This document shows, in pieces, positions 15,005-23,367 of a stretch of DNA of 45,758 nt; within the stretch, counting starts at the first letter, position 1, and each line of letters opens with the position of its first letter. Made by a program: the position numbers and the translations under genes. The stretch is taken from positions 73,892 to 119,649 of the forward strand of contig JAHDDK010000004.1 of NCBI GenBank assembly GCA_020629375.1, read 5' to 3'. The notes under the pieces are model-generated. The model was given only the letters and a program-made list of their open reading frames with translations. It did no database searches and was not told the DNA's origin. The stretch comes from Acidimicrobiales bacterium. Lineage in GTDB: Bacteria; Actinomycetota; Acidimicrobiia; Acidimicrobiales; SHLQ01.

Positions 15005-16194
15005 TCAGCGGCGGACAGCGCCATCCCCGCGGCCCAACCAGTACTGAAGCACGCCTGCAGCAGATAGCCACCCGTGGGCGCCTCCCAGTCGAGCATCTCA
15101 CCCACGACGTGGACTCCCGGCAGCTTCTTCAGCTCGACGCCGGGACCGACTTCGGACCAGGCAACGCCGCCGGCGGAGGAGATCGCACGGTCGATGCCCG
15201 ACATGGCCGTGGCAGCGACCGGCGCAGACTTCGTGAGACTGGCGAGGCCGTGCGCGTCAGCCGGCAACTGATTTCGGGTCGCCTCGCGCAGGAGCGACAC
15301 GGCGACTGCACTGAGGCCGCCCCGGCGTAGCCACTTGGTCGTCGTCTCGCCGCGTCGTCTCCGATCGGTCAGGCGCTGTGCAAGCCGTTCGAGGCTCAGG
15401 TCGGGCATCAGATCGATCCGGACATCGACGGACCCGTCGGCGAGGCTCTCTCGGATGCGGCGGGAGTGGGCGTAGATCGGCCCGCCTTCAATCCCGGTCC
15501 GGGTCACGATCGGATCGCCTCGGACTTCGATGCCGTCGACGATGACGGCGGCGTTCTTGATCGGGGCGCCAGCGAATCGCTCGGTCATCACGTCCGACCA
15601 CACCACCTCGATCCCGCAGTTGGCGGCTTGGAGCGGCCGGACGTCGATGCCTCGGCCGGCCAACAGTTCGACCCAGGTGCCGTCGCCGCCGACGCGTGGC
15701 CAGCTCGATCCGCCGAGCGCCAAAACCGTCCGGTCGGCGGCGATTGCGATCACGCGATCGGGAGCTGCGAACTTCAGCTGACCGTCCGAACTCCAGCCCA
15801 CCCAACGATGTCGAGGCTCGAACCGAACTCCCAACGACTCCAAACGACGTAACCACGACCGCAGCAATGGGACTGCCCGAAACTCCTCCGGAAAGACCCG
15901 ACCGCTGCTCCCGACGAACGTCTCATGGCCAAGACCCGCACACCACGCTCGTAAATCTGCGGGGGAGAAGGCCCGGATGGGCACTTCGAGATGCCGACGT
16001 TCTGGCCCGTACCGCTCCAGGAACTCATTGAGCGGTTCCGTGTGCGTCAGGTTGAGACCACCTCGACCAGCCAGCACGAACTTGCGGGCCGGCGACCGAT
16101 GCTGATCGAACACCGTGACGTCGTGCCCGGCCGACGCCGCTACCTCTGCGGCCATCAAGCCCGCAGGACCGGCTCCGACAACAGCGATCTGCAC
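15001..16194 (-). CDS. HI0933-like flavoprotein (BaiN/YhiN family oxidoreductase)
   Basis: A 397-aa FAD-dependent protein of the HI0933 family (PP4765-like subgroup). It opens with the dinucleotide-binding motif VVGAGPAGLMAAEVAASAG (about residues 5-23), followed by the family-specific VLAGRGGLNLTHTE and GRVFPEEFRA. LALGGSSWPRVGGDGTW and a C-terminal GEMLDWEAPTGGYLLQACFSTG bind the second half of FAD. The reaction is not established for the subgroup; related enzymes reduce double bonds. The start is a GTG at 16194 with TAGTGT 6 nt ahead. Confidence 0.9.
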   Translation of the reverse strand: MQIAVVGAGPAGLMAAEVAASAGHDVTVFDQHRSPARKFVLAGRGGLNLTHTEPLNEFLERYGPERRHLEVPIRAFSPADLRAWCAGLGHETFVGSSGRVFPEEFRAVPLLRSWLRRLESLGVRFEPRHRWVGWSSDGQLKFAAPDRVIAIAADRTVLALGGSSWPRVGGDGTWVELLAGRGIDVRPLQAANCGIEVVWSDVMTERFAGAPIKNAAVIVDGIEVRGDPIVTRTGIEGGPIYAHSRRIRESLADGSVDVRIDLMPDLSLERLAQRLTDRRRRGETTTKWLRRGGLSAVAVSLLREATRNQLPADAHGLASLTKSAPVAATAMSGIDRAISSAGGVAWSEVGPGVELKKLPGVHVVGEMLDWEAPTGGYLLQACFSTGWAAGMALSAAD

Positions 16195-16200
16195 GCATCG

Positions 16201-16206
16201 ACACTA
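16201..16206 (-). promoter_or_regulatory. -10 box, leaderless start of the HI0933-like gene
   Basis: On the minus strand TAGTGT lies 6 nt before GTG 16194. Confidence 0.5.
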
Positions 16207-16326
16207 GCGACCACCCGGCCGTTCAATTCGAAGTCGGCGTTTCGGAGACCGTTGAATTTCCAACCCTGAAATCCCGAGTTACTTTACATAACGTATATTT
16301 CCGGCGCTCTATGAAGATTCGGTGGG

Positions 16327-16359
16327 GTTGCAGGCCCAAGCGCCAGATGCTCCTGCAAC
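16327..16359. repeat. Inverted repeat GTTGCAGG-N17-CCTGCAAC
   Basis: A perfect 8-bp inverted repeat just upstream of the paiB remnant. The adjacent stretch 16240-16305 is unusually AT-rich for this genome (TTACATAACGTATATTT), as expected of a promoter. The repeat could be an operator. No T-run follows on either strand. Confidence 0.45.
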
Positions 16360-16368
16360 AATGCTCGA

Positions 16369-16690
16369 GTGTTCCTCCCCCCCAGCGTGAGCTCAGCGTT
16401 GCCATTGCTGCGAGCTGCAGGCTTCGGCCATCTCGTCATCGCCGCAGACCAGATCGAGTCGACGCCGATGCCATTCGTCGTCGACGAGGATCTGACTGCG
16501 ATCACCGGCCACCTCGCGAAGGCCAACCCGCTGCTCGAACTCATGCCAGCCGAGGCGCTGTTCATCGCACCCGTCCGTGACGCGTACATCTCGCCTTCGT
16601 GGTACCCAACGAAGGCCGAGACCGGAAAGGTCGTTCCGACCTGGAACTACGAGATCGTCCATGTCCGAGGGCGAATCGAGCGCCCGCCTA
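16369..16690 (+). pseudogene. paiB: Truncated PaiB-like FMN-binding regulator
   Basis: About 107 codons from a GTG resemble the N-terminal half of PaiB, an FMN-binding split-barrel protein usually about 200 aa long. The diagnostic block DAYISPSWYPTKAETGKVVPTWNYEIVHVRGRIE (about residues 69-102) is intact. After roughly residue 108 the similarity stops. The frame remains open to 17025, but that part lies antisense to yigZ and is Arg/Pro-rich noise. The C-terminal half appears to be deleted, probably when the segment was joined to the convergent yigZ 3' end. It is most likely a non-functional remnant. Confidence 0.7.
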
Positions 16691-17299
16691 AGCCCCATCC
16701 GGTTTGGCGCTCGTCAGGACTTCGGCTCGGCCTGAAGTGGCGTCGGCGAGGCGCTCCGCCACGGCCGTCACCGCCTCATCCGCCACCGAGACTCGTCGGT
16801 GTACGGATTCGGTCCAGAGTGTTTCGATTTCGATCACTCCGAACGTTCGGAGAGTCTGTTCGACCGCAGCGGTGTCGTGATGGTCATGGACGATCGTCAC
16901 CTCGATACGCGCCTGCCATGACACGACTGTGGCCGCATCGAGCGCCAAAGCCGCAGCTCCGCCGTAGGCCCGCACGAGTCCCCCGACGCCGAGCTTCGTG
17001 CCACCGAACCAACGCGTCACGATGACGGCGACCGCCACCAGGTCTCGCCCGGCGATCTGCGTCAGGATCGGCCGGCCAGCCGAGCCTGACGGTTCGCCAT
17101 CGTCGCCCGCGCGTTCGATCGCTGGCCGCGCAAAGCGCCACGCCCAGCAATGATGATTGGCCTCCGGCGACTCTGCAGCAATATTCGCGAGCAACGCCCG
17201 GGCCGCTGCTTCGTCGGCAACCGGGGCAGCAACCGCCCTGAACCGCGAGCCTTTGATCGGGTCCGAGTCGACGCGGACGACCGCTTCTATCGTCTTCAT
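16688..17299 (-). CDS. YigZ/IMPACT family protein
   Basis: A 203-aa protein of the YigZ/IMPACT family. The signature DDGEPSGSAGRPILTQI (about 67-83) is followed by VTRWFGGTKLGVGGLVRAYG (about 95-114). The first domain has the ribosomal-S5-like fold of the family, and the C-terminal part is a short ferredoxin-like region. Bacterial members have no settled role; the eukaryotic homologue regulates Gcn2. A GAAGG ribosome binding site precedes ATG 17299. Its 3' end meets the truncated paiB. Confidence 0.93.
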   Translation of the reverse strand: MKTIEAVVRVDSDPIKGSRFRAVAAPVADEAAARALLANIAAESPEANHHCWAWRFARPAIERAGDDGEPSGSAGRPILTQIAGRDLVAVAVIVTRWFGGTKLGVGGLVRAYGGAAALALDAATVVSWQARIEVTIVHDHHDTAAVEQTLRTFGVIEIETLWTESVHRRVSVADEAVTAVAERLADATSGRAEVLTSAKPDGA

Positions 17300-17337
17300 G
17301 ACACGACCTTCATGACGCGATCCTCAACGCACCGCCT

Positions 17338-18978
17338 TCACGAGACAATGACGAGCTCGTGCGCGGCGCGGGAGGCGGCGAGGTAGAGATCCTTGGCGTC
17401 CATGCCAGCGACCTCTACGACAACGGCGTCGTACTCCACGCCCTTGTGTACCTCGACTTCACCGGAACGGATGACCGCCACGTTGTCCCACTGCGTCTGA
17501 AGGGCCTCCACCGCAGCCGATACGTCGTTGGCCGTCCTGACGTCGCGTCCGGTTGGGCGAATCCCGATCAGTTCGACGGCGTCGAGACCGCTCCTCATCG
17601 CATGGGCATTCAACCACTCCGCGATCTCCGCCGACATCCGATACGCCGTGCCCATCTGTGTCGGTTCGACACCCAACTCGATTGCCGCGTCGCGAAGACC
17701 AAGGCCGTGCGGATGGGTTCGTTGGGCATCGTCGCCGACCAGGGTGAGCCCCTTCGCCCGACGCTGAACAGCACGCAAGCGGAGGAGCGACATGTCCTGC
17801 GCCTCGTCGACGATCACATGGCTGAACTTCTGTTGCACGCCTTGGAACGTCGCCCGTACCTCGTCGGTCATGGCCCCTCCCCCAGCCTTCGCCGCTGCGG
17901 CGAGCGCCGGCGCGTCGGCCGGGTCGATGCCCAACCCCACGAGCGTCTTGGGGTTCGAGAGCTTGCCGAGCGCTTGCTTGGCGGTCATCGACGGCCACAC
18001 GGTCTTGGCTGCGTCGCTGATCTCCGCCGGTTTACGGTCGTACGCTCGGGCGAGCGACTCGACGAATACGCGCCGACGATCCTGCCATGGCAACGAACGT
18101 GCCCGGAGACGGTCGATCGTGTCGAGGACCTCCTCCTCGGGAATCTTGCGGACCGGGCCGAGCGCTACTGGTCCGGGCCGGTACAGGCTCTCCGCGAAGG
18201 CGGCGACGATGTCGACCCATCGGGGATCGTCCGCAGCATCGTCGGCCTCACCGAAGAGGCGATCGAACGTCGTCTGTTCGATGCGGGCCTCGCCAAGCGT
18301 CGGTAGCACCGCGGCGACGAAGCGCAAGAACGCATCGCTCGGACCAACCACGAGGATTTTGTCGGCGGTCAGCCGCCGATCGTTGTAGACGAGCCATGCC
18401 GCACGATGGAGACCCACGACGGTCTTGCCGGTCCCCGGCCCGCCGCGCAGCACGAGCGTGTCGTCGGGGTCGAGTCGGACCAGATCGTCCTGTTCGGCTT
18501 GGAGCGTCGCTACGGCCGCACGCATCTCCGTGCCACGGCTGCGGTGCAGTTCGGCCATCAGCGGAGAGGATCCCGTCACTTCGCCCGAGCCGAACTCCTC
18601 GACGTACAGGTCGTCGATACAGCCGACGTAGCTGATCCGACGCTCCAGGCCCATCTCCTCGCCGAAACGAGCCTGGTAGAAGCTGCGGGCGAAAGGCGCT
18701 CGCCAATCGACGACGAGCTGCTCCCCTCCCGAGTCGATGCCGTACAAGCCGACGCGCCAGGGCTGGTCGTCATCGATCCGGCCGAACACGACCAGATCGT
18801 TCTGGAGCTTCTCGACGGTGCCCGCGACGACCGCCGACATGTACTCGTCGGCAAGCGCGTCGGCGCCCTGACCTGCGAACCCGGCGAGTGACTCGAGTTT
18901 GTCCTCCACCGCCGTGCGGGCACGGTCGAACGCCGCCAATTCGATATCGAGACTCGGCCCGATTTCGTCAGCCATCAT
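17338..18978 (-). CDS. HelD-like superfamily 1 ATPase
   Basis: A 546-aa UvrD-like ATPase resembling HelD, which releases stalled RNA polymerase from nucleic acid. FGRIDDD...VVDWRAPFARSFYQA (about 72-105) is typical of HelD N-termini, Walker A is RGGPGTGKTVV (about 178-188), and motif II is VIVDEAQDMS (about 388-397). MTDEVRATFQGVQQKFSH precedes motif II, and a short VEVHKGVEYDAVVV segment carries the late motifs. It is clearly shorter than typical HelD (about 700 aa), with compact secondary-channel and clamp regions. Two ATGs are adjacent (18978, 18975) behind GGAGGA. It might be a DNA helicase rather than an RNA-polymerase factor. Confidence 0.82.
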   Translation of the reverse strand: MMADEIGPSLDIELAAFDRARTAVEDKLESLAGFAGQGADALADEYMSAVVAGTVEKLQNDLVVFGRIDDDQPWRVGLYGIDSGGEQLVVDWRAPFARSFYQARFGEEMGLERRISYVGCIDDLYVEEFGSGEVTGSSPLMAELHRSRGTEMRAAVATLQAEQDDLVRLDPDDTLVLRGGPGTGKTVVGLHRAAWLVYNDRRLTADKILVVGPSDAFLRFVAAVLPTLGEARIEQTTFDRLFGEADDAADDPRWVDIVAAFAESLYRPGPVALGPVRKIPEEEVLDTIDRLRARSLPWQDRRRVFVESLARAYDRKPAEISDAAKTVWPSMTAKQALGKLSNPKTLVGLGIDPADAPALAAAAKAGGGAMTDEVRATFQGVQQKFSHVIVDEAQDMSLLRLRAVQRRAKGLTLVGDDAQRTHPHGLGLRDAAIELGVEPTQMGTAYRMSAEIAEWLNAHAMRSGLDAVELIGIRPTGRDVRTANDVSAAVEALQTQWDNVAVIRSGEVEVHKGVEYDAVVVEVAGMDAKDLYLAASRAAHELVIVS

Positions 18979-19123
18979 TCCTCCGACGGTGGGTTCCGAC
19001 CGAGTTATTCAGGCTACGGGCGAACTCACCCAGACGGTCCGGCGCAATGTTGATTCGTCGCGCTCATGAAGGGCGTGGCCCAACCGCCCGAATGAAGAGA
19101 GACAGTCCGGCGGGACGAAGAAA

Positions 19124-19129
19124 TATGGT
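19124..19129 (+). promoter_or_regulatory. -10 box, leaderless start of the small gene at 19138
   Basis: TATGGT lies 8 nt before ATG 19138. The remaining gap, 18979-19123, shows no other clear element. Confidence 0.4.
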
Positions 19130-19137
19130 GATTCATT

Positions 19138-19353
19138 ATGGCATCGCTTGATGACGAGGAACAGCGTGTCCTCCTCGCCGTTCACGACTCGGCGATCATC
19201 ACATCCGACAGCCCCGACTCAGCTGTGCTTCGACGTCTCGGCGACCGGGGACTGGTCGATTCTCGTCCGAACCCGCTCGGAAACTTCGCGCCGAAACTGA
19301 CCGCCGATGGCGCCTATCTCGCCGCCGCCTTGCTCCATCCCCGCCACGACTGA
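19138..19353 (+). CDS. Small protein with winged-helix-like C-terminus
   Basis: A 71-aa protein. AVLRRLGDRGLVDSRPNPLG followed by KLTADGAYLAAALL resembles the recognition helix and wing of a small winged-helix domain, as in many short actinobacterial proteins. No family is recognised. Start ATG 19138 is supported by the TATGGT box 8 nt upstream. It converges with the next gene. Confidence 0.5.
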   Translation: MASLDDEEQRVLLAVHDSAIITSDSPDSAVLRRLGDRGLVDSRPNPLGNFAPKLTADGAYLAAALLHPRHD

Positions 19354-19378
19354 GCCTCCGTTCGTCTTCGCTTCGGGA

Positions 19379-19870
19379 TCAGTCGAGCCACGCAGCGAGC
19401 AGAGCCGACGAACTCTCCCCTGGTAGATGCACATAATCGATCTCCGGGCTCGCAGCGCACTCGAAGATGCGATCCTGCTCATACGTCTCGTTCTTCTCGA
19501 ACCGGACTGCCCAGTGCACAAGTGAGAACGAGTCGCTCGTATCCAGCGAGTTGTCCATCCACGACGACCGTTGCTCGATCATGTCCGAATTCTGGAAGAC
19601 CGAGAGACCCACAGCGCCCGTGATCGATCGCCGCGGCAGTCCGTGGCGCAACGCGACGACGTACCAGAACTTGACCAAAGCCGCACCCGAGTCAGTATTC
19701 CACGCCACCGCGACCCGACGACCGTCGTACCAAAGCAGTTCGTTCGCGGGCGAGGCAGGCGTCAGCTCGGGAAGAACCGCAACCTGAATGTTGAGCGGCT
19801 GGGCCTCCGCGTTGAAGGCGACCTCTTCGGCGTCGAATTCGTGCATTTCCATTTCGTGCCTGACTATCAC
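19379..19870 (-). CDS. Protein of unknown function (lower-GC orphan)
   Basis: A protein of up to 163 aa (GTG 19870; ATGs at 19852 or 19846 are alternatives). It is acidic and aromatic-rich, with segments such as LLWYDGRRVAVAWNTDSG and FWYVVALRHGLPRRS, and shows no recognised domain, signal peptide or membrane helix. By eye its base composition is less GC-rich than its neighbours, which together with the absence of family similarity suggests an orphan or recently acquired gene. Confidence 0.5.
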   Translation of the reverse strand: MIVRHEMEMHEFDAEEVAFNAEAQPLNIQVAVLPELTPASPANELLWYDGRRVAVAWNTDSGAALVKFWYVVALRHGLPRRSITGAVGLSVFQNSDMIEQRSSWMDNSLDTSDSFSLVHWAVRFEKNETYEQDRIFECAASPEIDYVHLPGESSSALLAAWLD

Positions 19871-19941
19871 CTCGGACCGGACGTCTTCACGACACGATCA
19901 CGTGGTTGCCATCTCTCGAGAGAACTCCCGATCGAAGCGAC

Positions 19942-20331
19942 TTAGTCGTCGTCTTTCGGGCCGGCGCCTGGCAGCAACGACGTCAGCGCATCGACGGTTC
20001 GGCGCAGCTCCTTGACCGGTTCGATCGAACCGATGTCGCCGCTCAGCACCTTGCCGGTGTTGTCGCGGAACTGTGTCTCGAGCTCGCGGGCGGTGCCGTC
20101 GAGCGAGCGAACCAGCGGGGCCACTCCCGACGCCTCGGCGTGTTCGACGAGTACTTCGATCGCTGCGGTCGCACTCTCCAGTCGCTTTGTGACCGAGCGC
20201 AGATCGGTGATTGCGGTGCGCAGATCGGCCAGCGTCTGTGGGAGGCGCACCGCTTCTTCGGTGAGACCGCTTCGCCACTCGTTGAGCTGCTGTATCTGCT
20301 TCTTCCAGCTCGCGCTGTCGCCGTCTGCCAT
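19942..20331 (-). CDS. Coiled-coil protein of unknown function
   Basis: A 129-aa helical protein. MADGDSASWKKQIQQLNEWR leads into long heptad-like stretches (LPQTLADLRTAITDLRSVTKRLESATAAIEVL, about residues 27-58), then a GTARELETQF helix and an acidic tail (GPKDDD). An AAGGAG ribosome binding site precedes ATG 20331; the frame extends upstream to 20439 without support. It is probably a small structural or oligomeric protein, and no function can be named. Confidence 0.6.
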   Translation of the reverse strand: MADGDSASWKKQIQQLNEWRSGLTEEAVRLPQTLADLRTAITDLRSVTKRLESATAAIEVLVEHAEASGVAPLVRSLDGTARELETQFRDNTGKVLSGDIGSIEPVKELRRTVDALTSLLPGAGPKDDD

Positions 20332-20432
20332 GCGTCCGCTCCTTGATCGAGGTTCAGCCCAAACCGTAGCGACCGAGCACAAGTGATGTGCCCGACTGGG
20401 CGCATCGGGTCGCCGTCGACAAGCGTCGACAC

Positions 20433-20963
20433 ATGCCACGAGCCGGCGATTTGCTCCTCGCCTCCCCGGGGATGCATGACAGCATCTTTGATCGCACGGT
20501 CATTCTGCTGCTCGATCACGGGGTCGAAGGGTCGATGGGCCTTGTTCTCAACCGGCCATCGCCCCTCACCGTGTCAGCGACGCTCCCCCAGTTCGCGGAG
20601 CGCGCCGAACCCGACCTGCTCTACGTCGGTGGACCGGTCGAAGAGGGCACCGCACTCGTTCTCGCCGAGCCGGTCGACCCCGTCGAGCCCGCGCTACATC
20701 ACCTCCACAACGGCGTCGGCCTCGTCGACCTTGGCGACGATGTACCGGCGTTGCAGCGCATACGGGTCTTCAGCGGGTATTCGGGATGGGGACCCCGCCA
20801 ACTCGAGGGCGAACTCCGCCAGGGGGCGTGGATCACCGCACCCTGCGCCGAGGGGGACGTGTGGACGCTCGACAGTGAGAACCTGTGGGCTCGGGCCTTG
20901 CGACGTCAGGGCGGCTTGACGTCGTTTCTCGCCGACTACCCCGATCAGCCCTGGCTCAACTGA
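20433..20963 (+). CDS. YqgE/AlgH family protein (UPF0301)
   Basis: A 176-aa protein (191 aa if GTG 20388 is used) of the YqgE/AlgH family. Family landmarks are GDLLLASPGMHDSIFDRTVILLLDHG (from about residue 5), GSMGLVLNRPSP, LYVGGPVEEGTALVL, and FSGYSGWGPRQLEGELRQGAW near the C-terminus. The biochemical role is not settled; in Pseudomonas AlgH affects alginate regulation. Conservation begins right after ATG 20433. Confidence 0.92.
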   Translation: MPRAGDLLLASPGMHDSIFDRTVILLLDHGVEGSMGLVLNRPSPLTVSATLPQFAERAEPDLLYVGGPVEEGTALVLAEPVDPVEPALHHLHNGVGLVDLGDDVPALQRIRVFSGYSGWGPRQLEGELRQGAWITAPCAEGDVWTLDSENLWARALRRQGGLTSFLADYPDQPWLN

Positions 20964-21087
20964 ACGGCTCAGGCGCGTAGCGGTTGGTGCTTCGCACCTG
21001 ATTGTGTCCGCACGCCCCTTCGCCATCTCTCCCGCTCCAATCGCCTGCGGCGATGGGCCGCTCGGGCCCCACCTCGCTGCGGCTCGG

Positions 21088-22041
21088 TCAGCCCTTGAGA
21101 TTGATGTCCCACAGCACTTGCTGAAGGGCCGCATCGGCGCTGATCGGGGCGAATCGCTGAGGGTTTTCTGGCGTTACACAGGTTTGTACCGGTTGCAGCA
21201 CGGTCCAGCCAGCTGGATGGCAGAACTGCACCATCGAGATCCGCTCCCCCGGGTTGTCCGGGTCTGCGACCACTCGATGGATGCCGCTCGGGATCGTTCC
21301 GTTCGTGACCCGTTCGAGCATGAGACCGGTATTGACGATCATGTGCCCATCGGGCGGGACAGCGTCGATCCACCCGTCGGCCGTCTCGACCTGAAGGCCC
21401 TTGGCCGTTGCTCTAGGGAGTGCGGTGATCAAGTTGATGTCGGCGTGCGCATCGGCCCACACATGGTCGGCGCTCGGCGCATCGGCCATTGACGGGTACC
21501 GGATTGCGCGGCTCAGCGTGGGCCCGTCTTGAGTCATCTCGTCGAAGAAGTGCTCGTCGCAACCAATGCCGACGGCGATGATCCGCAAGAACCGGCGCTG
21601 AATGTCCATGAGACGGGCGTGGAAGTCGAACAACGCCTGGCGAATACCGGGGACCGTCTGCTCGGGCAGCACCTGGTCGGTGTATTGATACGGAAAAGCT
21701 CGACGGAGCGGATGACCCTCGTCCATTTCGAGCTTCCAGTTCAGCATCTCTTTCCAGTCCGGAAGCTCCGCACCAGCAGCGGTTTCGACCAAAAGGCCGG
21801 TGTAGCCAGTCTGGCCGAACGTGCCCGGCGCATGGCTCTTCTGCTTCTCCTCCGGCGAGGACGAGAAGAACTCGTCGAGCTTGCCGTACACGTCGTCGAT
21901 CATCTCGTCGGAGAGGTCGTGCGCCGTGTACACGAACCCGCTCTTCAGGCTCTGCATGACGCCATCGACGACCGCAGCGCGTTCGCCGGTGGTGCCCTGC
22001 TCGAACCGCAGCAGGTCGACATCGAGAATCCGGTCGGTCAC
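21088..22041 (-). CDS. Isopenicillin-N-synthase-like 2-oxoglutarate/Fe(II) oxygenase
   Basis: A 317-aa non-heme iron oxygenase of the IPNS-like group. The N-terminal DIOX_N region (about 1-120) is followed by the double-stranded beta-helix core. Iron ligands appear as H199-x-D201 (WADAHADINLIT) and H255 (SGIHRVVAD), and the co-substrate carboxylate motif is R267-x-S269 (ERISMVQF). Substrate unknown. The start is a GTG with a TAGGCT box 6 nt ahead, shared as a palindrome with the divergent gene at 22064. The 124-base stretch 20964-21087 downstream holds a small GGTGC/GCACC hairpin but no clear terminator. Confidence 0.88.
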   Translation of the reverse strand: MTDRILDVDLLRFEQGTTGERAAVVDGVMQSLKSGFVYTAHDLSDEMIDDVYGKLDEFFSSSPEEKQKSHAPGTFGQTGYTGLLVETAAGAELPDWKEMLNWKLEMDEGHPLRRAFPYQYTDQVLPEQTVPGIRQALFDFHARLMDIQRRFLRIIAVGIGCDEHFFDEMTQDGPTLSRAIRYPSMADAPSADHVWADAHADINLITALPRATAKGLQVETADGWIDAVPPDGHMIVNTGLMLERVTNGTIPSGIHRVVADPDNPGERISMVQFCHPAGWTVLQPVQTCVTPENPQRFAPISADAALQQVLWDINLKG

Positions 22042-22047
22042 GTTCTG

Positions 22048-22057
22048 AGCCTAGGCT
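22048..22057. promoter_or_regulatory. Palindromic bidirectional -10 element AGCCTAGGCT
   Basis: The 10-bp palindrome contains TAGGCT on both strands. The plus copy (22052-22057) lies 6 nt before ATG 22064, and the minus copy (22053-22048) lies 6 nt before GTG 22041. The geometry is identical for two divergent leaderless genes only 22 bases apart. Confidence 0.6.
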
Positions 22058-22063
22058 CGGTCC

Positions 22064-23314
22064 ATGAACGCCACCAGTGATTCCGCTGCTCCTCCGCGAG
22101 AAGATCGAGAGTTCGACCTGGTGGTCTTCGGCGCCACCAGCTTCGTTGGGGAGCTGACGTGCGCCGCGACCGTCGATCGTCACGGGACAGACGGCGAACT
22201 CTCGTGGGCGATCGCTGGGCGCAACGAGCTCAAGCTCAACAAGACCGCATCGGCGACCGGGGCGGACGTGCCGAAGATCGTGGTCGACGCAACGGATCGA
22301 GTCGGACTCGACGCTCTCGCTCGTCGCTGCCGGGTCGTCGTCTCCACCGTGGGTCCCTACGCCTTGTACGGCAACGACCTGGTTGCGGCATGCGCCGCGG
22401 CCGGAACCGACTACTGCGACCTGAGCGGCGAGCCACAGTGGATGTTGCGCATGATCACCGAGCACGAGGACACTGCTCGAGCATCGGGGGCGCGCATCGT
22501 CCACGCCTGTGGCTTCGATTCGATCCCGTCCGATCTCGGAGTTCATCACCTGCAAGCCGCCGCCGTCGAGCGACACGGAGAGCTGTGCAGCTCGATCGCC
22601 ATGCGCGTGCGAGCGATGAAGGGCACCGCGTCGGGCGGCACGCTCGCCTCGCTGATCAACGTCATCGACGAGACGAAGACGGACCCGTCGCTGCGCAAGG
22701 TGCTCGCCAACCCCTACGCCCTCGCACCCGAAGGCATGCGCAGCGGTGTGCGCCAAAAGAACCTCAACGGCCCTCAGCGCGACGACGTGACCGGCGACTG
22801 GATCACGCCCTTCGTGATGGCATCGATCAACACCCGAGTCGTGCATCGCAGCCATGCGCTGCTCGGCATGCCGTGGGGCGAGGAGTTCCGCTACGACGAA
22901 GCGATGGTGGCTGGTGGTGGACCGCTCGGAGCGGCGAAAGCAACAGCGGTCGCCGGCGGCCTCGCGGGCTTTATGGCGGCCTCGACGGTCGGACCGCTAC
23001 GAAAGGTCCTCGAGGAACGAGTGCTGCCCAAGCCTGGTGAAGGCCCCTCCCCCGAGGCTCAGGAGAACGGCTTCTTCTCGATTCGGTTCCACGGATCGAC
23101 GGCGTCCGGAGATTCCATTGAGTCGAAGGTGACCGGAGATCGAGACCCCGGATACGGCTCGACCGCCAAGATGCTCACCTCGGCCGCCACCACCCTTTTG
23201 GGGACGGATCATGAGACCACCGCAGGTGGGTTCTGGACACCCTCGACCGCCATGGGTGACGCACTCGTCGACGATCTCGTCGCCCACGCCGGTCTGACCT
23301 TCGATCTCGCCTGA
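22064..23314 (+). CDS. Saccharopine-dehydrogenase-like / trans-acting enoyl reductase family protein
   Basis: A 416-aa NAD(P)-binding protein. FDLVVFGATSFVGELTCAATV (about 18-38) is the Rossmann entry, and VVVSTVGPYALYGNDLVAACA...GTDYCDLSGEPQW follows, as in saccharopine-dehydrogenase-like proteins of mycobacteria (Rv2449c and the Rv2953 trans-acting enoyl reductase used for phthiocerol-type lipids). A later hydrophobic stretch (ATAVAGGLAGFMAASTVG, about residue 290-307) may contact membrane or lipid. Actual substrate unknown; lipid-related reduction is the best guess. Confidence 0.85.
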   Translation: MNATSDSAAPPREDREFDLVVFGATSFVGELTCAATVDRHGTDGELSWAIAGRNELKLNKTASATGADVPKIVVDATDRVGLDALARRCRVVVSTVGPYALYGNDLVAACAAAGTDYCDLSGEPQWMLRMITEHEDTARASGARIVHACGFDSIPSDLGVHHLQAAAVERHGELCSSIAMRVRAMKGTASGGTLASLINVIDETKTDPSLRKVLANPYALAPEGMRSGVRQKNLNGPQRDDVTGDWITPFVMASINTRVVHRSHALLGMPWGEEFRYDEAMVAGGGPLGAAKATAVAGGLAGFMAASTVGPLRKVLEERVLPKPGEGPSPEAQENGFFSIRFHGSTASGDSIESKVTGDRDPGYGSTAKMLTSAATTLLGTDHETTAGGFWTPSTAMGDALVDDLVAHAGLTFDLA

Positions 23315-23355
23315 GCTCACAATCCAAGAAACGAACACCTGTTCGCTTCCCGGGC

Positions 23356-23361
23356 TAGGCT
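23356..23361 (+). promoter_or_regulatory. -10 box, leaderless start of the AlkB-like gene
   Basis: TAGGCT lies 6 nt before ATG 23368. It is the same hexamer and spacing as the bidirectional element at 22048-22057. Confidence 0.55.
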
Positions 23362-23367
23362 TCGTGC

